19,050 bases of DNA. It comes from DUZB01 sp964407525. Its GTDB lineage: Bacteria > Desulfobacterota > DSM-4660 > Desulfatiglandales > Desulfatiglandaceae. The stretch lies in NCBI GenBank assembly GCA_964407525.1, contig CAYOWC010000069.1:1-19050 (forward strand). The letters run 5' to 3'. The translations under genes were made by a program, and so were the position numbers. Positions 6,548-12,718 of this stretch are shown here, one piece after another. Position 1 is the stretch's first letter; the number at the start of each line of letters is the position of its first letter. Below the pieces are notes generated by a model, which worked only from the letters and a program-made list of their open reading frames with translations, did not search any database and had not been told where the DNA came from.

Positions 6548-8173
6548 ATGGACTCAAAAGAAAAACAAAACGCATTTACGTTGATAGAGCTGCTCATTGC
6601 CATGGTAATCGCCCTCATCGTAATCGTAGGCGTCTCCAGCACGTTTGTTTCCCAACGGAAAGCCTATGATGTCCAGGAACAGATCAGTGAAATGCTTCAG
6701 AATGGCAGGGCAGCCATGGACATTATGAGCAGCGAGATTCGAATGACCGGGTACGGAGCGCCCATCTCCGGTCTTACCAGTTGGATTGACTGGGTCACGG
6801 GGGTTACCTTTGACGCCAATCCAAAAATTGAAGATGGCACAGGAGCCCTTGGAAGCGATATCATCCATATTGCCGCCTGTTTTGACGGCCAGGCCTCAAC
6901 ACTTTCCGCTGCGGTGTCATCAGGGGCCACAAGCATTGCTGTCGGCAGCGGAGATGGCAGCAAATTTAACACAACCACCAAGAAGGTGATAAGCATTAAC
7001 GGCCTTGCAAACGCCGTTGTTACAGGCATTTCAGGGGACACCCTGACCATAGACACGGACCCGACAACGACGGGAAACCAGGGCCTTAGCAGCGATTATT
7101 CGTCAGGAGATTCTGTATGTATCGTAAAAGTCCTCAGTTTTTCCATTGTTGCTGAATCGGATGGATCCAAGGCAATCTATACCTTAAAAAGGAATGAGAA
7201 TTTAGGGGCCGGTCGACAACCACTGGCGGAAAATATAACTGATCTTCAGATCTCTCTGTCAGGCAATACCATCGAAATAAATCCATTAACCGCCCAGACA
7301 GATAAGCCGGATCCCGATTTTTCACAGAACGGTGGGTACAGAACAAAAGACCTGCGTTCGTTCATTACACCACCCAATGTGCTCCTAAAAGGTGTCGGGT
7401 CAGCTACCACTACCACAGCAACAACCACAACCGCCACGACAACCACCTCAAGTACAAGCACAACAACCACCAGCACAACTACGACAACTTCTACAACAAC
7501 GACAACCACTACCACAACCACTACCACTTCAACAACCACGAGTACCACGACAACTTCTACAGGCGCCAGTACCACCACAACACTGGGAGGGGGAGGCGGT
7601 ACCACCACAACATCTGTGACCACAACTACATCTCCGACCACAACTACAACCATTACGTCTACGACCACAACCACAACAACCACTGCATCTACTACCACAA
7701 CTACAACCACTACGTCTACGACCACAACCACAACTACTATAACCACTACATCTACGACAAGCACTACATCTACTACATCTACAACCACTACGTCTACGAC
7801 CACTACATCTACGACCACCAGTACTACAACAACACTGCCAAGCTGCGTCCTGAATGTAACTGTTCAGGCATGCCGGGAGGCCAGTGGGACCTGGCGACCC
7901 GTATACGCCAGGGTGCGGGTAATGAATGGAGCCACCCCAGTGACGGACGCCACTGTTTCATGGACGGTAACCTATCGCGGGGTCGATTATGGACAAGGCA
8001 GCATGTCGTCTTCAGGCGGCGGGTATTATGGAGGAAGCGCCGCTTCGAGCTGCGGCACCTCCTGGACAACATCGAGCAACGGTGCTTTCCATAAGAATCA
8101 CAGCGTCACGAGCGTATCCGCAACCGCTACGAAAGCCGGTTGTACACCAGGGAGCGGGTCTACAACTCCCTGA
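6548..8173 (+). CDS. pilW: PilW-type minor prepilin with long threonine-rich stalk and C-terminal Ig-like domain
   Basis: A 541-residue protein in three parts. Residues 1-284 are a PilW pilin: leader MDSKEKQNA, helix FTLIELLIAMVIALIVIVGV with Glu at mature position 5, RAAMDIMSSEIRMTGYG, and PDPDFSQNGGYRTKDLRSFITP. That last block aligns with the very C-terminus of PilW1. Residues 287-429 are almost only Thr with some Ser/Ala, interrupted once by LGGGGG. Residues 432-541 are a probable Ig-like beta-sandwich (ARVRVMNGATPVTDATVSW) with four cysteines (433 and three more) that could form two disulfides. The residue before the cleavage site is Ala, not the usual Gly, so processing may be less efficient. 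A Thr/Ser stalk is a likely O-glycosylation substrate. I infer an exposed tip adhesin or spacer; ligand unknown. Confidence 0.85.
   Translation: MDSKEKQNAFTLIELLIAMVIALIVIVGVSSTFVSQRKAYDVQEQISEMLQNGRAAMDIMSSEIRMTGYGAPISGLTSWIDWVTGVTFDANPKIEDGTGALGSDIIHIAACFDGQASTLSAAVSSGATSIAVGSGDGSKFNTTTKKVISINGLANAVVTGISGDTLTIDTDPTTTGNQGLSSDYSSGDSVCIVKVLSFSIVAESDGSKAIYTLKRNENLGAGRQPLAENITDLQISLSGNTIEINPLTAQTDKPDPDFSQNGGYRTKDLRSFITPPNVLLKGVGSATTTTATTTTATTTTSSTSTTTTSTTTTTSTTTTTTTTTTTTSTTTSTTTTSTGASTTTTLGGGGGTTTTSVTTTTSPTTTTTITSTTTTTTTTASTTTTTTTTSTTTTTTTITTTSTTSTTSTTSTTTTSTTTTSTTTSTTTTLPSCVLNVTVQACREASGTWRPVYARVRVMNGATPVTDATVSWTVTYRGVDYGQGSMSSSGGGYYGGSAASSCGTSWTTSSNGAFHKNHSVTSVSATATKAGCTPGSGSTTP
7406..7834 (+). 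repeat. Threonine-codon low-complexity tract with internal 57-bp repeat
   Basis: About 143 codons drawn from ACC, ACA, ACT and ACG encode the PilW2 stalk. The plus strand is nearly G-free outside one GGAGGGGGAGG patch encoding the glycines. A 41-base segment at 7637-7677 recurs at 7694-7734 with one mismatch, a 57-base (19-codon) period. Thr codons are mixed throughout, so the tract is not a pure microsatellite; length change would stay in frame. The opposite strand gives a meaningless valine-rich open frame. Confidence 0.9.
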
Positions 8174-8237
8174 TGCTTTTACTAATAGTCCGAACCATTG
8201 TAGAATGATTCTGTTAACTGATTGATGGAGAAGACCC

Positions 8238-9506
8238 ATGAAAACACCAATTCTCTACCGAAACGAAAGGGGTGCGGTCCTTGTGATTTCCCTTATGTTC
8301 TTGGTAATTTTAGGCCTGTTGGGAACTACAGCGGTGGTCATGACGACTACAGACACCAAAATCGGAAGCAATTACAGTGCCGGCCAGAAAGCATTTTTTA
8401 ACGCTGATGCGGGCGTGAATTTCGCCGTACGCGAGATGGAAACAGACCTTGCCGGCGGATCGTTTTCCCTTCCCACAACCATCGGAGGGACATCTACCAT
8501 GGCCTATTCCGTACCCAGCGGGTTCAACTTTTCTCTTTCGGACGTGACCATGATTGCTACCAATTCCTATTCCATCACGAGCACGGGTGCAGGACCCGAT
8601 AACGCAAAGGCCGAAATCACCATCCTGTTTAAAAGAGGCGCCGCCATCAGCTTTGCGGCCTTTGGCGATGAGAAGATGGAAGTGAAAAACAGTGGACAGA
8701 TCTACAGCTATGACAGCAGAACATCTACACCGGCTACCGGAATGGGAAACAGCAGCGGTCAGGGAGATATCGGTTCCAATGAGTGGGTGGTGACGAAAAA
8801 CGCATCCGTTATAGACGGGGATGGTGTATTTGGCGCTTATGCAGATGGTTCAGCCACAACGAACGGCCTTTTTGATACAAGTGATTTTTCAGGAGATGCT
8901 CCGGTCGACGCAGGGAGAATAGATCCGGATCCGTTAGGAATCAACTCGGGAGGGGAGTATGATCCCACAACCTACAGCGCTTCCAACGACAACGCTTCTG
9001 CCGTTCCCACCAGCGCCATTGCAGGGAATGTCATCGGCCTGGGGTCATCATATTCCACATCGACCATGACCCTTCCTGGAAAGTCTGGAGGCGCCAATTA
9101 CTATGTCACCGCCATCGACATGAAAAACAGCACAAACCTCATCATCGACACCACTCTGGGGCCCGTCAGGCTTTTCATGGATAACACGGGATCGGCTGCC
9201 ACCGATTTCAAACTGAACAACAGCGCAGCCATCACCGTGATCCCCGCGGGGAATGAGGACCAATTCGGCTTCTTCACCAATTTCACCGGTTCGCTGGATG
9301 TGAAAAACAGCGGCGATTTCAACGGGTTGTTCTATGCCCCAAAAGCGGATGTAATTATACATAACAGTGGGAATCTGAACGGTGCCGTATGGGGAAAAAC
9401 GGTTGACATCAAGAACTCCGGGATTGTCAATTATAATACCGCACTCGCCGACGCGTACCTGTCAAACGATTTGACGAAGACATCGTGGAACGATGACAGG
9501 AACTAA
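8238..9506 (+). CDS. pilX: Type IV pilus assembly protein, PilX family (second copy), with repeat-rich beta domain
   Basis: A 422-residue minor pilin. The leader ends at Gly12, followed by AVLVISLMFLVILGLLGTTA as membrane helix, again without Glu at mature position 5. KIGSNYSAGQKAFFNADAGVNFA (41-63) is the PilX N-terminal domain. From residue 148 on, a short motif (K/N/H)-N-(S/A)-(G/S/T/A) recurs about seven times (150, 187, 296, 327, 356, 375, 392), usually after a hydrophobic strand and before the next, suggesting turns of a beta-solenoid-like domain. The protein ends KTSWNDDRN, comparable with SWKEDLDG in PilX1. GGAGAAG precedes the ATG. It is the last gene of the operon and meets the convergent secreted-protein gene with four bases between stops. 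Confidence 0.8.
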   Translation: MKTPILYRNERGAVLVISLMFLVILGLLGTTAVVMTTTDTKIGSNYSAGQKAFFNADAGVNFAVREMETDLAGGSFSLPTTIGGTSTMAYSVPSGFNFSLSDVTMIATNSYSITSTGAGPDNAKAEITILFKRGAAISFAAFGDEKMEVKNSGQIYSYDSRTSTPATGMGNSSGQGDIGSNEWVVTKNASVIDGDGVFGAYADGSATTNGLFDTSDFSGDAPVDAGRIDPDPLGINSGGEYDPTTYSASNDNASAVPTSAIAGNVIGLGSSYSTSTMTLPGKSGGANYYVTAIDMKNSTNLIIDTTLGPVRLFMDNTGSAATDFKLNNSAAITVIPAGNEDQFGFFTNFTGSLDVKNSGDFNGLFYAPKADVIIHNSGNLNGAVWGKTVDIKNSGIVNYNTALADAYLSNDLTKTSWNDDRN

Positions 9507-9510
9507 ACCA

Positions 9511-10077
9511 TTATAAGTCATCCTCCCACCAATCAGGTAGTTTCCCTCCATGGCCTGCTTTTACTGACTCCTCAAGATCAGAGAGTTTGTTGAGGAGCGT
9601 CGCCCGTTCCGTCAGCAACTTCCTTCTTACCGCTTTGTTGTTATTTGCCTTTCCATCTTTCAACGCTAAGGCAATTCTCTCCATTTCCCTTATGATCTGT
9701 CTTTTTTCTCCAAGGAACTTCTGCATTTTGGCGGCTGTGTCCTGCTCTATCTTTTTCTTTCCCTCTTCAAGTATCTCCACAGGCATCTGTTTTACGACTT
9801 TTTCTTTTTGATTTACTGGATCCGCCGCCTTTTGCGCCTGAACTTTTTTCACTTCCGGTATCGTTTCAGTTTCAACTTCTTCAATTCTTGAAACAGATTC
9901 CCTTGGTATGCCCATTATGCCACCATATTTCTTCACACGGATCATATCCCCTTCTTCCGAATAGGTATCCACGAGAATTCGGCCGCCATCTTTCAGGAAA
10001 ATAATAAATGAGGCGGAGCACCAAAGAGGCAAAAGGACAGAAACAGTTATGATTGCCCCCACGAATAGTTTCTTCAT
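9511..10077 (-). CDS. Secreted protein of unknown function with FII-LK-G block and GGKLP-WW C-terminus (second copy)
   Basis: A 188-residue paralogue of the protein at 4942-5478. It has a Sec signal peptide (1-22, MKKLFVGAII..., cleavage near CSA). The mature start FIIFLKDGG, then YSEEGDMIRV, then YGGIMGIPRESVSRIEE, aligns block by block with the first copy. A charged Lys/Glu linker and a helical region rich in Arg, Lys and Glu (95-175) follow, ending GGKLPDWWEDDL. The start at 10077 is chosen over an in-frame ATG 18 codons upstream because AAAGGGG lies seven bases before it and the signal peptide then begins properly. It faces the pilin operon tail to tail. No enzyme motif is seen and function is unknown. 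Confidence 0.8.
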   Translation of the reverse strand: MKKLFVGAIITVSVLLPLWCSASFIIFLKDGGRILVDTYSEEGDMIRVKKYGGIMGIPRESVSRIEEVETETIPEVKKVQAQKAADPVNQKEKVVKQMPVEILEEGKKKIEQDTAAKMQKFLGEKRQIIREMERIALALKDGKANNNKAVRRKLLTERATLLNKLSDLEESVKAGHGGKLPDWWEDDL

Positions 10078-10167
10078 AAACCAACCCCTTTCAAAAAAAG
10101 ATTTTGTTTCATAAGGAGGTTCCGCTTGCATTCAGTTCCACCCATTCATGAAAACAACTAGGAATTT

Positions 10168-10190
10168 TAGAATGCGATCATTTCATTCTA
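10168..10190. repeat. Seven-base inverted repeat downstream of hipA
   Basis: TAGAATG (10168-10174) and CATTCTA (10184-10190) form a perfect AT-rich dyad with a nine-base loop. It lies between the hipA stop and the upstream region of the secreted-protein gene. No T-run follows on either strand, so it may be an operator rather than a terminator. Confidence 0.3.
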
Positions 10191-10230
10191 TGCCGTACTC
10201 CGTAATCGTTTTCTTTCCCGCCCCGTAATC

Positions 10231-11472
10231 TCAAAGCCATCTTTCAGACCTTTTTTGAATCAAGCCCAGAATTTTATCCACTGTTTTCCGCCTCCCCGAG
10301 TCTTCTGTAAAATATCGAGCAAGCGCTTCAGCCTCAAAAGCAATCTTTGAGGCCATTTTTCGGACCATGCTGAGCACATACCGGGGTTTTAATGCCACAC
10401 TGTCTGCAAATCGCTCCCAGTGTCGGATTTGAAGCCAATCGATCCGATTTTCACCCCCGATCTTCATGGCGGATTTCTTCGCAAGGTTCGGATAAATCGC
10501 TGTAGAGAGCAGGTCGTAAAATGGCGCCAGTCGCGGCCCCGGATTCACAATAAGTAGAGAAATATTTTTTGCATGGGCATCTGCATTTCCAATCAGGGTA
10601 TTGAAGATGGTCCAAAGGAGCAAAGACCTCTGGTCCACTGCAGGACGAATGCTGTATTTTTTGAGAAGCTCGAAGCACTGTCTAAGAGACGGCCCTCCCT
10701 CGGTTTCATATTTTTGTTCAGGCAGTATTCCCATTGCCTGGCAAAAATCTTCCTGATGCAGTCTGAGAATCGTGCCGTCTTTCTTCCGTTCCCTGTCGTA
10801 CCGCGTGACGATCAGAATGGTATCCCTATTCTTTCCAATGACCGCGTTTGCAGCAGGCAGCCCCATTCGCCGGGCAAGCGCCATGCAAAAGGCTTCGTTC
10901 TCGACTGTCTCCTTAAACCCGTCCATGGGTGGTTTGAGAATATGGGTGCTGGGACTGTTGCCCCTGGCGACAGAGATTCGATCGTTTTCCATATAGACAG
11001 GCAGCTTGTTCTGAGCGCCTGCCAGGGAAAGACGGATACCTTCGTCTCCAGCCAGAAGTGGTTTGTGGGGAAGCTCGATCAACAGCCGGTGAAGGTCTTT
11101 TTCATTCAGTTCCCGGTAGCCGGTGGATTGATGCAGAGTCTCCTGATTCGGAAGGATGGAAACAGCGCCGGCACAATCTCCGCCGATTGCTTTCAGCAGG
11201 GCGTAGATATTTTCCTCTGAAATGTGCAGCCGCCTTGCAATAAGGCGCCGTACTTCTCCTTCAGGAAGAAGGTTTGCAAAAAAGGGGCGTGCAGTGTCGT
11301 CGGCGTAAGGTTCCGGCCGAAGAGGCAGAGAAAGAGACAACTGAAACACTTCCGAACACTTCAACCACTCCGTTTCGTACTCAAAGACAAACCTGCGCCG
11401 CTCATCAAGCCAAAGCCACCCTGTCAGATGGTTGCGGTAATAAATACCCAGCTTTCCTGCAGTGTCATTCAT
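10231..11472 (-). CDS. hipA: HipA-family serine/threonine kinase toxin
   Basis: A 413-residue protein of usual HipA length. HipA kinases phosphorylate glutamyl-tRNA synthetase or other targets, halting growth and raising drug tolerance. Visible features are the HipA N-terminal subdomain (1-110, with RPFFANLLPEGEVR at 62-75), the RLSLAGAQNK loop with Ser149 matching the regulatory autophosphorylated serine of E. coli HipA, the HILKPP strand (Lys180), the catalytic loop NTLIGNADAHAKN (Asp298) and the metal-binding LAPFYDLLS (Asp320). All key residues are present, so it should be active. ATG 11472 is chosen over an upstream in-frame start: it overlaps the hipB stop (ATGAATGA) and has AAAGGA before it. 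It is expected to be neutralised by the HipB encoded just upstream. Confidence 0.92.
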   Translation of the reverse strand: MNDTAGKLGIYYRNHLTGWLWLDERRRFVFEYETEWLKCSEVFQLSLSLPLRPEPYADDTARPFFANLLPEGEVRRLIARRLHISEENIYALLKAIGGDCAGAVSILPNQETLHQSTGYRELNEKDLHRLLIELPHKPLLAGDEGIRLSLAGAQNKLPVYMENDRISVARGNSPSTHILKPPMDGFKETVENEAFCMALARRMGLPAANAVIGKNRDTILIVTRYDRERKKDGTILRLHQEDFCQAMGILPEQKYETEGGPSLRQCFELLKKYSIRPAVDQRSLLLWTIFNTLIGNADAHAKNISLLIVNPGPRLAPFYDLLSTAIYPNLAKKSAMKIGGENRIDWLQIRHWERFADSVALKPRYVLSMVRKMASKIAFEAEALARYFTEDSGRRKTVDKILGLIQKRSERWL

Positions 11473-11695
11473 TCGGCCAGGTCCTTTCCATGATCTCAAG
11501 TTCGAGGCCCAGCGCAGCCATCACTTGAAGGACTTTGTCGAGGCGCACCGTCGCTTTTCCGTTTTCCAAATTCGAAAGAAAACGGTAATTTACATTACAA
11601 AGGCCCGAGGCTTCAACGAGTGTCAGACCGTCGCCTTTGCGCTTGCTTCGAACGGCCGCTCCAATATCTGAGGCGGATGCTACATGTATCTTCAC
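11465..11695 (-). CDS. hipB: HipB-type helix-turn-helix antitoxin and autorepressor
   Basis: A 76-residue Xre/HipB-like DNA-binding protein. The helix-turn-helix covers roughly residues 23-50 (LTLVEASGLCNVNYRFLSNLENGK), followed by RLDKVLQVMAALGLELEI, the usual dimerisation end. The start is a GTG at 11695 with GGAGGC (11706-11701) five bases before it; longer in-frame extensions would carry an unlikely N-terminus across the promoter and operator. The gene overlaps hipA by eight bases, so the two are co-translated. Three copies of one palindrome lie upstream, one across the promoter, which points to autorepression by HipB, stronger with HipA as in E. coli. Confidence 0.88.
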   Translation of the reverse strand: MKIHVASASDIGAAVRSKRKGDGLTLVEASGLCNVNYRFLSNLENGKATVRLDKVLQVMAALGLELEIMERTWPNE

Positions 11696-11714
11696 GTCAT
11701 GCCTCCAAAAACAA

Positions 11715-11732
11715 TATTCCCGAACGGGAATA
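11715..11732. promoter_or_regulatory. hipBA operator O1
   Basis: TATTCCCGAACGGGAATA is an 18-base palindrome with a two-base asymmetric centre. It overlaps the -10 box and the predicted transcription start of hipBA. The form, TATTCCCG then the mirrored half, is comparable with the TATCC-N8-GGATA sites of E. coli HipB. Confidence 0.8.
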
Positions 11733-11758
11733 ATAAAAGAAAGAAGCCAGCAAGTCAA
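11730..11758 (-). promoter_or_regulatory. Promoter of hipBA
   Basis: On the minus strand TTGACT (11758-11753) is followed by a 17-base spacer and TATTAT (11735-11730), both five of six to consensus. The -10 box shares three bases with the first operator, so repressor binding would block RNA polymerase. The predicted start lies inside that operator, giving a leader of about 25-30 bases. Confidence 0.75.
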
Positions 11759-11764
11759 GCGAAA

Positions 11765-11781
11765 TATTCCCGAACGGGAAC
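11765..11781. promoter_or_regulatory. hipBA operator O2
   Basis: This copy has the same palindrome with one changed outer base (ends GGGAAC). It lies six bases upstream of the -35 box, with centre 50 bases from O1. Confidence 0.75.
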
Positions 11782-11813
11782 ATCTACTATATTAGCGCAA
11801 GAGCCAGTATAGA

Positions 11814-11831
11814 TATTCCCGAACGGGAATA
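11814..11831. promoter_or_regulatory. hipBA operator O3
   Basis: A perfect copy of O1, including the following AATAAA, with centre 49 bases from O2 and 47 bases before the stop of the HAD gene. Regular spacing of about 50 bases suggests cooperative binding or looping. Confidence 0.75.
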
Positions 11832-11878
11832 ATAAAGTCTCTATTTTATTTCTCACTTTGTACTTCGGCAAACTTTTT

Positions 11879-12565
11879 TCAAACCCAGGAATTAACAATC
11901 CTTATAATGTCAATTACTTCCATGATATAACGGCATATAAAGTCCGGCTCGGGATCCCCCTCTTCCATGGTGGTTTTGCCCCCATTGGTAAGATAAGCCG
12001 TTTTCGCCCCCGCATTTTTCCCTGCTATCATATCAAACCGAAAATCCCCTACAACAAGTAGTTCATCGGGCGAAAAACCCATCGCACCGGCCGCTTTTAT
12101 CACTCCATCGGGATGCGGTTTTGGAAGAGAATCATCACGGGTGATCACCACTGCAAAATCAGACATGGAAAAACGTGGAAAACACAACAGGGCCGTTTTG
12201 ATAGATCGAAGACTGTTGCGGGTCAAAATACCGAAAGGGATCTTCATTTTCCCGAGATTGCCAAGACATGCAGTAACTCCCCTATTAGGAATAGATCCTT
12301 TTGCAGCCACGATCTCATGGCTTTCAAGGATCTCCTTGAGCCTGGCGCGCTTCTCGGCAGGTTGTTCTCCGATATACTCAAGGATGGGCTGATTCAAAGG
12401 ACATCCCAAATCCTGTTTGATGGCATCGAATTGGATGGCGCCTGGAACCGTTAGCGTACCGTCAAAATCAAAAAGGACGCCCTTGATCGAAACGCTGTTC
12501 TCCGCAACAGTTTCCTGAACGGCCTCTCTACTCTCGCCCTGACGGGACAAACGTTCTTCTTTCAC
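11879..12565 (-). CDS. HAD-superfamily hydrolase, phosphoglycolate-phosphatase-like
   Basis: A 228-residue cytoplasmic phosphatase. The four HAD motifs are in order: motif I DFDGTL (nucleophile Asp33, Asp35), motif II in FGILTRN (Thr115), motif III Lys149 in LPKPHPDG, and motif IV VGDFRFD (Asp174 and Asp178). An alpha-helical cap sits between motifs I and II, as in subfamily IA. The first 26 residues are a charged, less conserved extension. The GTG start at 12565 has AAAGGAG (12577-12571) five bases before it. Substrate is unknown. It lies upstream of hipBA on the same strand, but the operator-promoter region between them argues for separate control. It is divergent from the chemosensory operon. 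Confidence 0.88.
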   Translation of the reverse strand: MKEERLSRQGESREAVQETVAENSVSIKGVLFDFDGTLTVPGAIQFDAIKQDLGCPLNQPILEYIGEQPAEKRARLKEILESHEIVAAKGSIPNRGVTACLGNLGKMKIPFGILTRNSLRSIKTALLCFPRFSMSDFAVVITRDDSLPKPHPDGVIKAAGAMGFSPDELLVVGDFRFDMIAGKNAGAKTAYLTNGGKTTMEEGDPEPDFICRYIMEVIDIIRIVNSWV

Positions 12566-12592
12566 AAGAACTCCTTTGACTTACCGCTCAAG

Positions 12593-12637
12593 ATATTTTA
12601 ACATTCGCAAAGATTCAATAAAGATCTGTTAAAATAT
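12593..12637. promoter_or_regulatory. Inverted repeat ATATTTTAACA between divergent HAD and chemosensory genes
   Basis: ATATTTTAACA (12593-12603) and TGTTAAAATAT (12627-12637) are perfect 11-base arms with a 23-base interval. The arms overlap possible -10 boxes for both directions: TATGAT (12635-12640) on the plus strand, and TATCTT (12595-12590) with TTGAAT (12618-12613) 17 bases upstream on the minus strand. A regulator binding both arms could switch both transcripts. Confidence 0.45.
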
Positions 12638-12718
12638 GATCTACCAGACCCACGAGTTGTTTGCAACACTGCTTTTTCTAACCCTTGATCAAGTCTCTTT
12701 TTGAAGGAGGCCATTGCA

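Noticed and set aside
7246..7818. Valine-rich open frame of 190 codons on the minus strand
   Set aside because: It is the complement of the Thr-codon tract in pilW2; its composition is forced by the repeat and it has no ribosome binding site.
7406..7834. Possible CRISPR array or minisatellite
   Set aside because: The repeats are codon-level Thr repeats in frame with a pilin, without conserved palindromic repeats or unique spacers.
9490..9530. Expected bidirectional terminator between pilX2 and the convergent secreted-protein gene
   Set aside because: Only four bases separate the stops and no GC-rich hairpin with a T-run is visible on either strand.
10168..10190. TAGAATG/CATTCTA dyad as the hipA terminator
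   Set aside because: The stem is AT-rich and no T-run follows it on the minus strand, so it was kept only as an inverted repeat.
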